Positions 1 to 6,733 are shown, counted from the first letter of the stretch. The stretch is 7,177 nt of DNA from Hydrogenimonas sp. (GCA_021647345.1 JAKIUX010000042.1:1-7177); one strand, 5' to 3'. Notes: generated from the sequence alone by a model not told the origin. Numbers and translations are program-made.

Positions 1-796
1 TATCTTTCGTCTCGTCAGGCAGCACTCTTATATTCTCTCTATCCACCGGTGATTTATCTATAAAGCGAAGATTGGTCAGCACCACCTCTGCTCGGTTTGG
101 AATAGTATTGGCGATATCCGCCTTTACGGTATCAGGCAGATATTTATGCTTAATAAACGTAAAGGGCTCGTTTTTCAAGAATGCAGCTTTGGCAAGGGAT
201 GTTTTCAGCCTTAAAAGCCCATTGGAGTAGCCTAAAACGGTAGCCTCTTCGCTAAGAGGCATCCCGTTGTAGAAGTTATATAGCGTGACTCTCTTCTGGC
301 CTGTGAAGAAGTTGGCGAATATCTCCTCTTCGCCCCCCTTCGAGCAGAAGTCGTACTTGGCTGTACCGTAGCAGATCTTTCCCTCTTCAAAGCTTTTCGA
401 CTGCTCCATATAGCGCTCCATTCGCTCCATCAGCGAATCGTAGCTATCTGAAGGATCTACTATAGTCAACGCCCCATGTCTCATATAGATTCCGCTCTCC
501 TTCAAAAGAGTCTCTTGTATATTTTTTGCAACCTGCACAGCTCTGTGGAGATGAAGATCTTTCAGAAAAGTCAAAAGATTTCCCTCTTCGCATAACAGCA
601 GAGCCGAAAAGTCCGTCAGCTCCTGCAGTACGCCGACTGCCTCTTCGAGCTTCTCCTCTTCGCCATCTAAGAGGTGGGGCGAAAAACATAAAAGAGCCAA
701 AGAGACCCCGTTTCTCTTTACGAAACCTATATGGGCTTTCACAACACCGCGGTTGAGTGCCGCTGCGAACTCTTTTACAGGCCCCTTCTGTTTCAT
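1..796 (-). CDS. Degenerate GGDEF domain plus PilZ-type c-di-GMP effector protein (C-terminus cut by window edge)
   Basis: The frame is open from the ATG at 796-794 to the window edge: 265 residues, with the C-terminus missing. Residues about 20-145 have the layout of a GGDEF domain. The end is the clearest part: GALTIVDPSDSYDSLMERM followed by an R-Y-M-x-x-S-K helix and ICYG, as in the last strand-helix-strand of diguanylate cyclases. The expected GG(D/E)EF signature is replaced by CEEGN near residues 69-73, so cyclase activity is unlikely. Residues about 168-245 resemble the YcgR-N/PilZN barrel (VTLYNFYNGMPLSEEATVLG). At 253-257 RENIR gives the RxxxR motif that opens c-di-GMP-binding PilZ domains; the rest of that domain is beyond the edge. 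The start overlaps the hemJ stop (ATGA), and its own Shine-Dalgarno is weak, so translational coupling is likely. The probable role is a c-di-GMP sensor for motility or attachment. The domain calls come from reading patterns, not a profile search. Confidence 0.7.
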   Translation of the reverse strand, partial: MKQKGPVKEFAAALNRGVVKAHIGFVKRNGVSLALLCFSPHLLDGEEEKLEEAVGVLQELTDFSALLLCEEGNLLTFLKDLHLHRAVQVAKNIQETLLKESGIYMRHGALTIVDPSDSYDSLMERMERYMEQSKSFEEGKICYGTAKYDFCSKGGEEEIFANFFTGQKRVTLYNFYNGMPLSEEATVLGYSNGLLRLKTSLAKAAFLKNEPFTFIKHKYLPDTVKADIANTIPNRAEVVLTNLRFIDKSPVDRENIRVLPDETKD

Positions 797-1227
797 ATCG
801 GTTTCACCACCACCATTACGACAATGACTATCATAAGAATGGTCGGCACCTCATTGTAGGCTCTGAAAAACTTGCCGCTTTTTGTACATTTTCCGGCATG
901 AAGTCTGGCTTTGAACCATCCCAGCGAAAAGTGGTATAGAACCAGCAAAATAGCGGCGGTAAGTTTTATGTGAAGCCACATTCCGCTTTTAAAAAGTGCC
1001 GGGTTGATCATAAGCATGGCGGTTCCGCTTATTATCGTAGCCCACATGGCAGGCACGCCTATGAAGTTATAGAGTTTGTTCTCCTGTATCTTCACAACCT
1101 CTATGAAACCTTCATTATCGGCATGCTCCTGATGGTATACATAGAGTCTTGGCTGATAAAAGAGCATCGCCATCCAACTTATAAAACTCATCACGTGAAA
1201 TGCCAATATCCAGTTGTAGTACTCCAT
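793..1227 (-). CDS. hemJ: HemJ, protoporphyrinogen IX oxidase (CopD-like/UPF0093 membrane protein)
   Basis: The predicted 144-residue inner-membrane protein has the normal length for HemJ, which oxidises protoporphyrinogen IX to protoporphyrin IX in haem synthesis. Four membrane helices are visible at about 3-24, 52-74, 81-104 and 127-143. The family pattern is present: H11, W18, then P26-R27-L28 and Y31-H32 at the end of helix 1, LHIKL at 85-89 (H86, K88), H99, and FFRAYNEVPT at 120-129. The first-helix histidine and the following arginine belong to the set reported as important for haem binding or function in characterised HemJ proteins. I chose the ATG at 1227-1225 because AGGGGA lies 5 bases upstream and it starts one base after the preceding stop. 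A GTG or other start up to 1248 would add seven residues and overlap the upstream gene. The stop TGA overlaps the next gene's ATG. Identification is strong. Confidence 0.9.
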   Translation of the reverse strand: MEYYNWILAFHVMSFISWMAMLFYQPRLYVYHQEHADNEGFIEVVKIQENKLYNFIGVPAMWATIISGTAMLMINPALFKSGMWLHIKLTAAILLVLYHFSLGWFKARLHAGKCTKSGKFFRAYNEVPTILMIVIVVMVVVKPI

Positions 1228-1228
1228 A

Positions 1229-1477
1229 CTATTCCCCTCTTTTTCCAAATAGTTTCCAAAGCCCCGATATAGCCAACCTTATGAGCCAAAGCACCAGAAG
1301 GTAGAAGGCGAAGGTAAAATATATCGGATGAAATGTGCCGGCAGGGCTCTGCCGTAGCACTTTTATATGTTCGACCGAATCGTTCACCCACTCTTTCATA
1401 TGCACTGCCAAAGAGAGAAGCAAAAAGAGTACCAAAAAGATAAAAAATTCATTTTTTATTTTTTCATAAAGTTGCAA
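1229..1477 (-). CDS. Small two-helix membrane protein of unknown function, first gene of the hemJ operon
   Basis: I do not recognise this 82-residue protein. It has two hydrophobic segments, about residues 11-26 and 53-74, joined by a polar loop (27-52) containing E28, W29, H37, R42 and H50-P51. The ends KIKNE and KLFGKRGE are positively charged, so both termini are probably cytoplasmic and the loop periplasmic. The start is TTG at 1477-1475. AGGA lies only about 2 bases upstream, which is closer than usual, so the start is uncertain. However, the next in-frame Met (residue 27) would delete the first helix. It ends one base before hemJ, which implies co-transcription and perhaps a membrane partnership with HemJ or a haem step, but that is inference. 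No metal or cofactor motif such as CxxC is present. Confidence 0.65.
   Translation of the reverse strand: MQLYEKIKNEFFIFLVLFLLLSLAVHMKEWVNDSVEHIKVLRQSPAGTFHPIYFTFAFYLLVLWLIRLAISGLWKLFGKRGE
1233..1238 (-). promoter_or_regulatory. Ribosome binding site that decides the hemJ start
   Basis: AGGGGA on the minus strand, 5 bases before the ATG at 1227-1225. It supports the 144-residue HemJ rather than the form extended to 1248, and lies inside the last codons of the upstream gene. Confidence 0.65.
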
Positions 1478-1504
1478 GTTCCTGCCAAAGAAGCTAAAAT
1501 CTAT

Positions 1505-1532
1505 ATCATAAGCCCTCTGAAAAATTGATCAA
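1505..1532 (-). promoter_or_regulatory. Candidate sigma70-type promoter for the small membrane protein-hemJ-PilZ operon
   Basis: Reading the minus strand, TTGATC (1532-1527) stands 16 bases before TATGAT (1510-1505). These match 4 of 6 and 5 of 6 consensus bases. Transcription would begin near 1498, leaving a leader of roughly 20 bases before the TTG start at 1477. The spacer contains one arm of the outer inverted repeat (1515-1527). The call rests on spacing and similarity only. Confidence 0.45.
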
Positions 1533-1539
1533 AGATTTT

Positions 1540-1684
1540 ACGATTTGGTCGATGGTCGATAATCGTTGGTCTATATAGTTAAAACAGCAAGGAAGCGAAG
1601 CTTCCCCATACCTTTATTTAGCATTCAGCATCTATCATCCAGTATATAAATCGAGGGAGCTTTAGATACTGGATACTATTGAGC
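1540..1684. repeat. Degenerate 7-base-period repeats
   Basis: Three short blocks repeat with a 7-base step. At 1547-1574 ggtcgat occurs twice in tandem and is followed by aatcgtt and ggtctat. At 1615-1642 four heptamers resemble one another, for example cattcag (1622-1628) and catccag (1636-1642). At 1664-1677 agatact is followed by ggatact. The second and third blocks are partly inverted: atccagtat at 1637-1645 pairs with atactggat at 1666-1674. Between 1575 and 1614 and between 1643 and 1663 there is no clear repeat. Confidence 0.55.
1591..1605. repeat. Short perfect hairpin (6-bp stem, 3-base loop)
   Basis: GGAAGC and GCTTCC surround a GAA loop. The centre GCGAAGC is a known unusually stable DNA mini-hairpin sequence. 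No T run follows on the minus strand at a terminator distance. Its role is unknown. Confidence 0.6.
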
Positions 1685-1795
1685 GCTCTGAAAAAAACTC
1701 TTTTGCGAACAACATCTGCAGCGTAATGGTCGGAATTTCATCGAAATTCCTAGATATCATAGCGAAGCCGTTTGGCAGAAGAGTTTTTTCAGAGC
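1685..1795. repeat. Long imperfect inverted repeat (22/21-base arms)
   Basis: The arm at 1685-1706 begins GCTCTGAAAAAAACTC, and the arm at 1775-1795 reads as its reverse complement except for one fewer A and one T/C difference that would be a G-U pair in RNA. The 68-base centre contains a perfect 8-bp hairpin at 1732-1750. A small non-autonomous element with terminal inverted repeats is possible, but no target-site duplication is visible. A transcript from either strand could fold into a long stem. Confidence 0.75.
1732..1750. repeat. Perfect 8-bp hairpin in the centre of the long inverted repeat
   Basis: GGAATTTC at 1732-1739 and GAAATTCC at 1743-1750 are exact reverse complements around a 3-base loop. 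It is not followed by a T run on either strand, so it is not a standard terminator. Confidence 0.75.
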
Positions 1796-1865
1796 ATACA
1801 AACTAAAATTCCAAAGCCTTCGCTAAATCTGCAATTTTTCAGAGCCGTTCTATGTATTTATAGAA

Positions 1866-3359
1866 TTACATAAGCCCACGCATCATCAAATTCCAGTACA
1901 TCGGCTTGAGCATATATAGATCGAATGCCCACCATATCCAGCGAGGCTTAGCCGGGTCGAGAGGGAAAGATGGCGCTGGCCCGTCATAGTTAAACTCCGC
2001 AAGCATTATCTTTCCGTACTGAGTCTTCAAAGGGCAGACCGTATAGCCGTCGAATTTGGCCGAAAGATCTTTGCCCTCCATCGCCGCTATAAGATTCTCC
2101 TGCACGACCGGACCGTGATGTCTTGCAGAGCCGCCGGTTTTCCCCAGCGGAATTCCAAGAATATCTCCTATTCCGAAAACATTCTTGTACTTCATATGCT
2201 GCAGCGTGTATCGGTCGCAGGCAAGCCACCCTTTCGCATTTCCTTTTGGCCATCCAAGCGGAGAGTTTGCAATGGACTTCACCGGTTTCATCGGCGGCAC
2301 TACATGGATGAAGTCGTACTCTATCTCCACCGTTTCTCTTTTGGTTATCATGTCATACTCTTCGAGGTTGGGGTCGTATTCACCCTTTACCAGATAGATG
2401 TGTTCGAAGGTTGCTACCCTCTTTTCAGGATCGATCTTTCTTAGAATGTGGTTCCACTTGTCGGTAATATTGCCGTACATAGGCGTCACCTCATCGACAA
2501 GCGTTTTATTGTAATCTGGAAGGCCAAAAAGCTTCGTCCCCTTTTTGCAAAAGAGGGCTTTCACATTCTTGTGAACATCTGTCCCTCCCGTAGGGCCGTT
2601 ACCGCGAAGAAAGTCATCACTCAGATAGAGAATCTTCTGCGGAGCGCCGCCGCACTTTATGGGAGTATCCGGTTGAGTGTAGATCGCTGTGACAGGATTG
2701 GCCTCACTCGCTTTTTCGGCTGCGGCTCTAAGCTTTTTGAACCACTCCCAAGTAGCCGTACCGCCTCTTGCCGTCCCTTTGACAGGATCGTTCAGATATA
2801 CACTCGATATCCCTTTCTGGCCTACAAGCTCGGGGCGCATCCCTTCAATACCTTCATAGTTGTACTCCAAGCCGGTAGCTACAACGAGAAAGTCATACTT
2901 GACCTTCCCGTTCTTGGCGGTTTCTACAATATTGGCGTCGGGGTCGAATATACGAACCTCATCTTTGATCCACTTGACGCCGCCAGGCATTAGATCTGCG
3001 TTTGGTTTCTTTATATCCTCTTCCGTATACAAACCTGCAGCCATGAAGACCTGCCCGGGCTGGTATAGATGAATATCGTTTGGCGCGACAATGGTTATCT
3101 CGGCATTTGGAGCGGCTCTGCGCAATCTTGCCGCCATGATTACACCGCCGGTACCGCCTCCGACTATGACTATTTTTGCTTTCGCCTCGCTTGAAGAGGA
3201 GCCCTCATCGCTCTGCGAAGCTGACAGAGGCGCTCCCCCCAACATTGCCGCGGCACCGCCAACCCCCATAAGTTTCAGGGCATCGCGTCTGCTCATGCCC
3301 TCTTTTTTAAGAAGATCTTCTATCACCTTCTCAGCGTGAGTTAACTCTTTTTTATTCAT
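1866..3359 (-). CDS. sqr: Sulfide:quinone oxidoreductase, type II (SQOR-like), with twin-arginine signal
   Basis: This 497-residue FAD enzyme oxidises sulfide and passes electrons to the membrane quinone pool. The FAD-binding start is IVIVGGGTGGV (63-73); ATG at 161-163 and GIGD at 396-399 are the further dinucleotide-fold motifs. Two stretches match the human SQOR type: TPIKCGGAPQKILYLSD with C236, and FDGYTVCPL with C442, followed by ILAEF-like MLAEFNYDGPAP and a PMYWNLMMRG end. C236 and C442 correspond to the two catalytic cysteines of type II enzymes; C271 and C381 are extra. The N-terminus carries SRRDALK at 23-29, then a small-residue hydrophobic stretch to about 46, which is a Tat signal, so the mature protein should face the periplasm. 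The start at 3359 has AGGAG 7 bases upstream; Met22 is an alternative. It has its own -10 box 45 bases after recJ. Substrate type is inferred from the cysteines; a related flavoprotein is less likely. Confidence 0.88.
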   Translation of the reverse strand: MNKKELTHAEKVIEDLLKKEGMSRRDALKLMGVGGAAAMLGGAPLSASQSDEGSSSSEAKAKIVIVGGGTGGVIMAARLRRAAPNAEITIVAPNDIHLYQPGQVFMAAGLYTEEDIKKPNADLMPGGVKWIKDEVRIFDPDANIVETAKNGKVKYDFLVVATGLEYNYEGIEGMRPELVGQKGISSVYLNDPVKGTARGGTATWEWFKKLRAAAEKASEANPVTAIYTQPDTPIKCGGAPQKILYLSDDFLRGNGPTGGTDVHKNVKALFCKKGTKLFGLPDYNKTLVDEVTPMYGNITDKWNHILRKIDPEKRVATFEHIYLVKGEYDPNLEEYDMITKRETVEIEYDFIHVVPPMKPVKSIANSPLGWPKGNAKGWLACDRYTLQHMKYKNVFGIGDILGIPLGKTGGSARHHGPVVQENLIAAMEGKDLSAKFDGYTVCPLKTQYGKIMLAEFNYDGPAPSFPLDPAKPRWIWWAFDLYMLKPMYWNLMMRGLM

Positions 3360-3366
3360 AATATAA

Positions 3367-3371
3367 CTCCT
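3367..3371 (-). promoter_or_regulatory. Ribosome binding site of the SQR gene
   Basis: AGGAG on the minus strand, 7 bases before the ATG at 3359-3357. It favours this start over Met22 (3296-3294), where GAGG sits only about 2 bases upstream. The choice matters because it adds 21 residues in front of the twin-arginine motif. Confidence 0.7.
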
Positions 3372-3391
3372 AATTGTGAACGACTTTAAAT

Positions 3392-3397
3392 ATTATA
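3392..3397 (-). promoter_or_regulatory. Candidate -10 box of the SQR promoter
   Basis: A perfect TATAAT on the minus strand, 7 bases after the recJ stop codon and 32 bases before the SQR ATG. No good -35 is present at the normal distance, which is common in Campylobacterota promoters. The box lies inside a 10-base AT palindrome (3391-3400). It suggests SQR can be transcribed apart from pyrG-recJ. Confidence 0.45.
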
Positions 3398-3404
3398 ATA
3401 CTCT

Positions 3405-5018
3405 CTACTTGAATATGATCTTATCAACAAGAAACTGTATCGATCTTTTGGAGTTGAACTCATTTATGCTCAAAGAGCCGGTGATAGAGATGCGATCACC
3501 CGGCACAACAATCTTTTCATACCCGAACCAGAGCGCCTGAAGAGAGTTTCTTCCATCACTCAAGAGAATCTTCAAATGGTTTCCCTCCGCGCCTATTCTT
3601 TTCGCTTCAAGCACACTCGCATCCTCCAGAAAAAATCTTGGGCGGATGTTGGCCTCTCCGTAGGGCTCAAATCTCTCCAGCAGCTCCATAAGCTCCCAAT
3701 CGATCTCTTCAAGAGGCAGAACCCCCAAAAGATTCTCTTTGGGAACAAATAGCTGAGGATCGAGACTTCTCGCTGATTCAGATATTTTGGCTCTGAAAGA
3801 GTCTATATTCTCAATAGGCAGACTCAAGCCTGCTGCCATCTTGTGGCCGCCAAACCCCAAAAGCTCATCTTCGCAAGATTTCAGCAAAGAGAAGAGATCT
3901 ACATCTCCTACGCTTCTGCCGCTACCCTTGGCTCGGCCGTTCTCTACGGAGAGGACTATAGCCGGTTTTTTGAAACGATCCACAAGGCGCGAAGCGACAA
4001 TGCCGACAACCCCTTCATGCCAACCCTCTTTCGCGACAACTATAACCGAGTCATCAGGATCGGCCATCTCCATAGCCTCTTCTGTCGCTTCAGCCTCCGT
4101 AGCGCGTCGCTGCCTATTTAGCTCTTCGAGCTTGAGCCACCCGCTGCTCGCCTCGCTCAAACTCTTTGACCTTAGAAACTTCAAAGCGTGCGAAGCATCA
4201 TCCATTCTTCCAGCACTGTTTATGCGGGGCGCTACCAAAAAACCTATATCCATCGCGCCGAAACTCTTTTTGCCGAGGTATGCCCTAACAGCTTCGAAGG
4301 CGGGGCGTCTTGAGCTTGAAAGCATCTGCAAACCGCGTTTTACTATAGGCCTGTTTATGGCTGTAAGCGGCATAACATCCGCCACTACCGCAACTGCCAA
4401 CAGATCAAGAAATCTCGACATCTTTATATCGAGTCCAAGTTCCCTTTTCAAAGCTCCAACCAGAAACCAGGCTACCTGCGCACCGCAAATATCCGGGTAT
4501 GTGAAACTGCACTCCCTCTTTTTCGGATTGACAATGGCGTAAGCCTCGGGCAGCTCTTCGGCCACTGTGTGGTGATCTGTAATTATTAGATCTACTCCTC
4601 GGCTTTTACAGACCTCGGCGGCTTCAAAGGCGGTTATACCGTTGTCCACCGTTATGACAACATCCGCCTCCACCCTCTCCAAAATGGCGGCGGAAACGCC
4701 GTAGCCGTCTCTGAATCGATTTGGTATAACCGTCTCAACGGGGTGCTCTATCAGTTCGAAGAATTCAGCCATTATGACGGTAGATATAACACCGTCAACG
4801 TCGTAGTCTCCTACAACCGCTATTCGCTCACCCCTCTCGATCGCTCCGGCTATCCTTTCGACAGCCCTTTTCATATCGTGAAGTTCGAAAGGGTCGGGAA
4901 GATCCTTCAGCTCCTTGAAACCGTCTTCGAATCTGGCCGAGAGCAGCTCCTCTACCCTCTTTTTAGTAAGCCTTTCAAGAGTCTCAAGCTTTTGCCGTTC
5001 ACCGCTCTCTCTACTCAT
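3405..5018 (-). CDS. recJ: RecJ, single-stranded-DNA-specific 5'-3' exonuclease
   Basis: This is a full-length 537-residue RecJ, within the usual range for bacterial RecJ cores. It degrades single-stranded DNA 5' to 3' in recombination repair and mismatch repair, acting in the cytoplasm. The DHH phosphoesterase motifs are all present: DYDVDG at 71-76 (D71, D73, D75), VDNGI at 124-128, DHH at 148-150 and VVADVMPL at 211-218. [14 protein letters not shown] at 263-276 is the conserved family stretch. The DHHA1 part shows [12 protein letters not shown] (334-345), [11 protein letters not shown] (365-375) and [10 protein letters not shown] (388-397). A C-terminal OB-like region runs from about 430 to the end. 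No key metal-binding residue is missing. The ATG lies inside the last codons of pyrG, giving an 8-base overlap, and no clear Shine-Dalgarno precedes it, so coupling to pyrG translation is likely. Confidence 0.96.
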   Translation of the reverse strand: MSRESGERQKLETLERLTKKRVEELLSARFEDGFKELKDLPDPFELHDMKRAVERIAGAIERGERIAVVGDYDVDGVISTVIMAEFFELIEHPVETVIPNRFRDGYGVSAAILERVEADVVITVDNGITAFEAAEVCKSRGVDLIITDHHTVAEELPEAYAIVNPKKRECSFTYPDICGAQVAWFLVGALKRELGLDIKMSRFLDLLAVAVVADVMPLTAINRPIVKRGLQMLSSSRRPAFEAVRAYLGKKSFGAMDIGFLVAPRINSAGRMDDASHALKFLRSKSLSEASSGWLKLEELNRQRRATEAEATEEAMEMADPDDSVIVVAKEGWHEGVVGIVASRLVDRFKKPAIVLSVENGRAKGSGRSVGDVDLFSLLKSCEDELLGFGGHKMAAGLSLPIENIDSFRAKISESARSLDPQLFVPKENLLGVLPLEEIDWELMELLERFEPYGEANIRPRFFLEDASVLEAKRIGAEGNHLKILLSDGRNSLQALWFGYEKIVVPGDRISITGSLSINEFNSKRSIQFLVDKIIFK

Positions 5019-6645
5019 TTTCTAAGTTTTTCAGAGCCAGCGATGCCTTTGCAAATGCAAGAATTGTAGGGTTCGGATCTTGAAGGCGAGAAGTGAACTC
5101 GGGGTGGAACTGCACCCCTGCGAACCACGGGTGATCTTCCACCTCCACCGCTTCGATCAGACCGTTTGACTCGCCCGATATGACCATTCCGCCTTTTTCG
5201 AGCCTCTCTCTATATGCCGGGTTGGCTTCATATCTGTGGCGGTGTCTCTCATATATGATTCTCTTGCCGCCGTAAGCCTCGAAAAGCTTGGTTCCCTCCT
5301 TGATCTCGCACGGATAGGCACCAAGCCTCATAGTTCCGCCCAATGGGCTCTTGTGGGTTCTCACCTGCTTCTGGCCGGAGCGGTCTATAAACTCATCTAT
5401 AAGGTATATCACAGGCTCTTTCGTTTCCGGATCGAACTCAACCGAATTGGCCTCCTCTATCTTTAGAACGTTTCTTGCATACTCTATGAGGCTAAGCTGC
5501 ATACCCAGGCATATACCCAAATAGGGTATTTTATTCTCTCTGGCGTAGCGTATTGCTTCTATCTTCCCTTCTACACCTCTGACTCCGAAACCGCCGGCCA
5601 CAAGTATGCCGTCTACCTCGCCGATAGTCTCCTCCACGCCCTTCTCTTCCACATCTTCACTGTCGACCCAATGGATGTTTATTTTGGTATCGAGTGCCGC
5701 TCCCGCATGGATGAGCGCTTCTGTAAGAGACTTGTAGGACTCTTTCAGATTGAGGTATTTGCCCACGAATGCGATCGTTATCTCTTCACGGGGGACAATG
5801 ATGCGCTTTACCAAAATATCCCACTCTTCCATATTGGGCTCGGTTTCGGCCAGCCTGAACCTCTTTATGAGAGGGTGCATAATGCCATCTTTGAGAAAAT
5901 TGAGAGGTACCTGATATATTGTAGGCGCATCCATGCACTCGATGACGCTATCCATATCTACGTCACAACTGATAGCGATCTTTCTTCTAAGCTCCTTCGG
6001 AAGAGGTTTTTCGCACCTGGCTATTATCATATGAGGGGTTATACCGATACGCCTAAGCTCCTGTACGCTGTGCTGCGTCGGCTTCGTTTTAAGCTCTCCC
6101 GCCGCCTGAATATAGGGAACGAGAGTAACGTGAATATTTATGACCCGATCGCTTCCGAGCTCATGCTTTATCTGCCTGATCGTCTCAAGAAACGGAAGCC
6201 CTTCGATATCTCCTACCGTACCGCCGAGCTCTACAATGAGAATATCTCTGCCTTTTCCGGCTTCGAATATCCTCTGCTTCACCTCCCCTACGATATGGGG
6301 AACCACCTGTATAGTCTTACCCAGATACTCCCCTTTTCTCTCCTTCGTCAAAACGGAGTGGTAGATCTGGCCGGTGGTGAAGTTGTTCTTCTTGCTTAAG
6401 TCCACATTCAAAAAGCGCTCGTAATGGCCAAGGTCTAGGTCGGTCTCAGCCCCATCGGCTGTTACGAAGACCTCTCCATGCTCCAACGGACTCATCGTAC
6501 CCGGGTCCATATTTAGGTATGGATCCATCTTGAGTATTGAAACATCAAGACCACTCTGCTTCAAAAGAGTACCGATACTCGCTGCCGTTATCCCTTTTCC
6601 CAAAGAGCTCAAAACGCCGCCGGTTACAAAAATATATTTCGTCAT
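5011..6645 (-). CDS. pyrG: CTP synthase (glutamine-hydrolysing)
   Basis: This is a full-length 544-residue CTP synthase, which makes CTP from UTP, ATP and glutamine as the last step of de novo CTP synthesis. The N-terminal amidoligase half begins [17 protein letters not shown], with the P-loop around 9-19 (K17), continues with [20 protein letters not shown] (41-60) and includes [12 protein letters not shown] (138-149), which holds the magnesium-binding acidic residue. The C-terminal class I glutamine amidotransferase half shows GGFGVRG (351-357), the nucleophile C379 in GICLGMQ, and the H514/E516 pair in FHPEF. These positions match the E. coli enzyme almost exactly (C379, H515, E517). The ATG at 6645-6643 is preceded by GAGG at a 5-base spacing. 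It is upstream of and overlapping recJ. Nothing is missing or odd. Confidence 0.98.
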   Translation of the reverse strand: MTKYIFVTGGVLSSLGKGITAASIGTLLKQSGLDVSILKMDPYLNMDPGTMSPLEHGEVFVTADGAETDLDLGHYERFLNVDLSKKNNFTTGQIYHSVLTKERKGEYLGKTIQVVPHIVGEVKQRIFEAGKGRDILIVELGGTVGDIEGLPFLETIRQIKHELGSDRVINIHVTLVPYIQAAGELKTKPTQHSVQELRRIGITPHMIIARCEKPLPKELRRKIAISCDVDMDSVIECMDAPTIYQVPLNFLKDGIMHPLIKRFRLAETEPNMEEWDILVKRIIVPREEITIAFVGKYLNLKESYKSLTEALIHAGAALDTKINIHWVDSEDVEEKGVEETIGEVDGILVAGGFGVRGVEGKIEAIRYARENKIPYLGICLGMQLSLIEYARNVLKIEEANSVEFDPETKEPVIYLIDEFIDRSGQKQVRTHKSPLGGTMRLGAYPCEIKEGTKLFEAYGGKRIIYERHRHRYEANPAYRERLEKGGMVISGESNGLIEAVEVEDHPWFAGVQFHPEFTSRLQDPNPTILAFAKASLALKNLENE

Positions 6646-6675
6646 ATCTGCCTCGTCGTCATAAAAGGTTTTCGA

Positions 6676-6681
6676 ATTTTA
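6676..6681 (-). promoter_or_regulatory. Candidate -10 box of the pyrG-recJ promoter
   Basis: TAAAAT on the minus strand, 30 bases before the pyrG start codon, with no clear -35. An alternative pair, TTGTTA (6685-6680) and TATGAC (6663-6658) at 16 bases, would leave almost no leader. Weak evidence. Confidence 0.3.
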
Positions 6682-6689
6682 ACAAAGAG

Positions 6690-6704
6690 GGGCTAAGAGA
6701 GCCC
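6690..6704 (-). terminator. Possible weak intrinsic terminator after the RCK-domain gene
   Basis: On the minus strand GGGCT and AGCCC form a 5-bp stem around a 5-base loop, about 30 bases after the TAG of the upstream gene. It is followed by CTCTTTGTT, a T-rich but interrupted tail. The short stem and broken T run make efficient termination doubtful. Confidence 0.35.
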
Positions 6705-6733
6705 TTGAGAAAAAGATGTGAAGCCTCTGCCCG

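Larger units (their letters stand above)
1515..1844. repeat. Outer inverted repeat, 13-base exact arms
   Basis: CTCTGAAAAATTG at 1515-1527 and CAATTTTTCAGAG at 1832-1844 are exact reverse complements 304 bases apart. They share the CTCTGAAAAA core with the arms of the inner repeat, so four copies of the core lie in the gap, two in each orientation. One arm lies in the spacer of the candidate operon promoter and the other just after the SQR gene. Confidence 0.65.
1478..1865. other. 388-base non-coding gap with nested repeats
   Basis: No convincing gene lies here on either strand. The gap is AT-rich and holds the promoter for the downstream operon, several inverted repeats and 7-base-period degenerate repeats, listed separately. 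It follows the end of the SQR gene and precedes the small membrane protein, so it should contain the SQR transcript's 3' end. I see no classical GC hairpin followed by a run of T on the minus strand. Confidence 0.7.

Noticed and set aside
444..689. An 81-codon minus-strand frame rich in arginine and glycine.
   Set aside because: It lies in another frame inside the GGDEF/PilZ gene, whose 265-residue frame has clear domain patterns.
1540..1684. Heptamer blocks considered as a CRISPR array.
   Set aside because: Units are 7 bases with no 23-40-base repeats or unique spacers, and no cas genes are nearby.
1662..1760. A 32-codon open frame on the minus strand (ATG at 1760-1758, stop TAA at 1664-1662) across the inverted repeat.
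   Set aside because: No ribosome binding site, most of it is repeat sequence, and the open state is easily explained by chance at this length.
1848..1865. A 6-bp AT stem (ttctat/atagaa) next to the SQR stop, considered as a terminator.
   Set aside because: The stem is short and AT-only with no T run after it on the minus strand.
3787..4542. A 251-codon plus-strand frame opposite recJ.
   Set aside because: It is antisense to the conserved recJ coding region and shows no recognisable domain; serine-rich translation is typical of a shadow frame.
5028..5037. A further copy of the ttttcagagc core at the pyrG 3' end.
   Set aside because: It is within coding sequence that encodes ordinary CTP synthase C-terminal residues, and a 10-base match can occur by chance.
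5671..6399. A 242-codon plus-strand frame opposite pyrG.
   Set aside because: It is the antisense of highly conserved CTP synthase sequence and has no ribosome binding site or family pattern.
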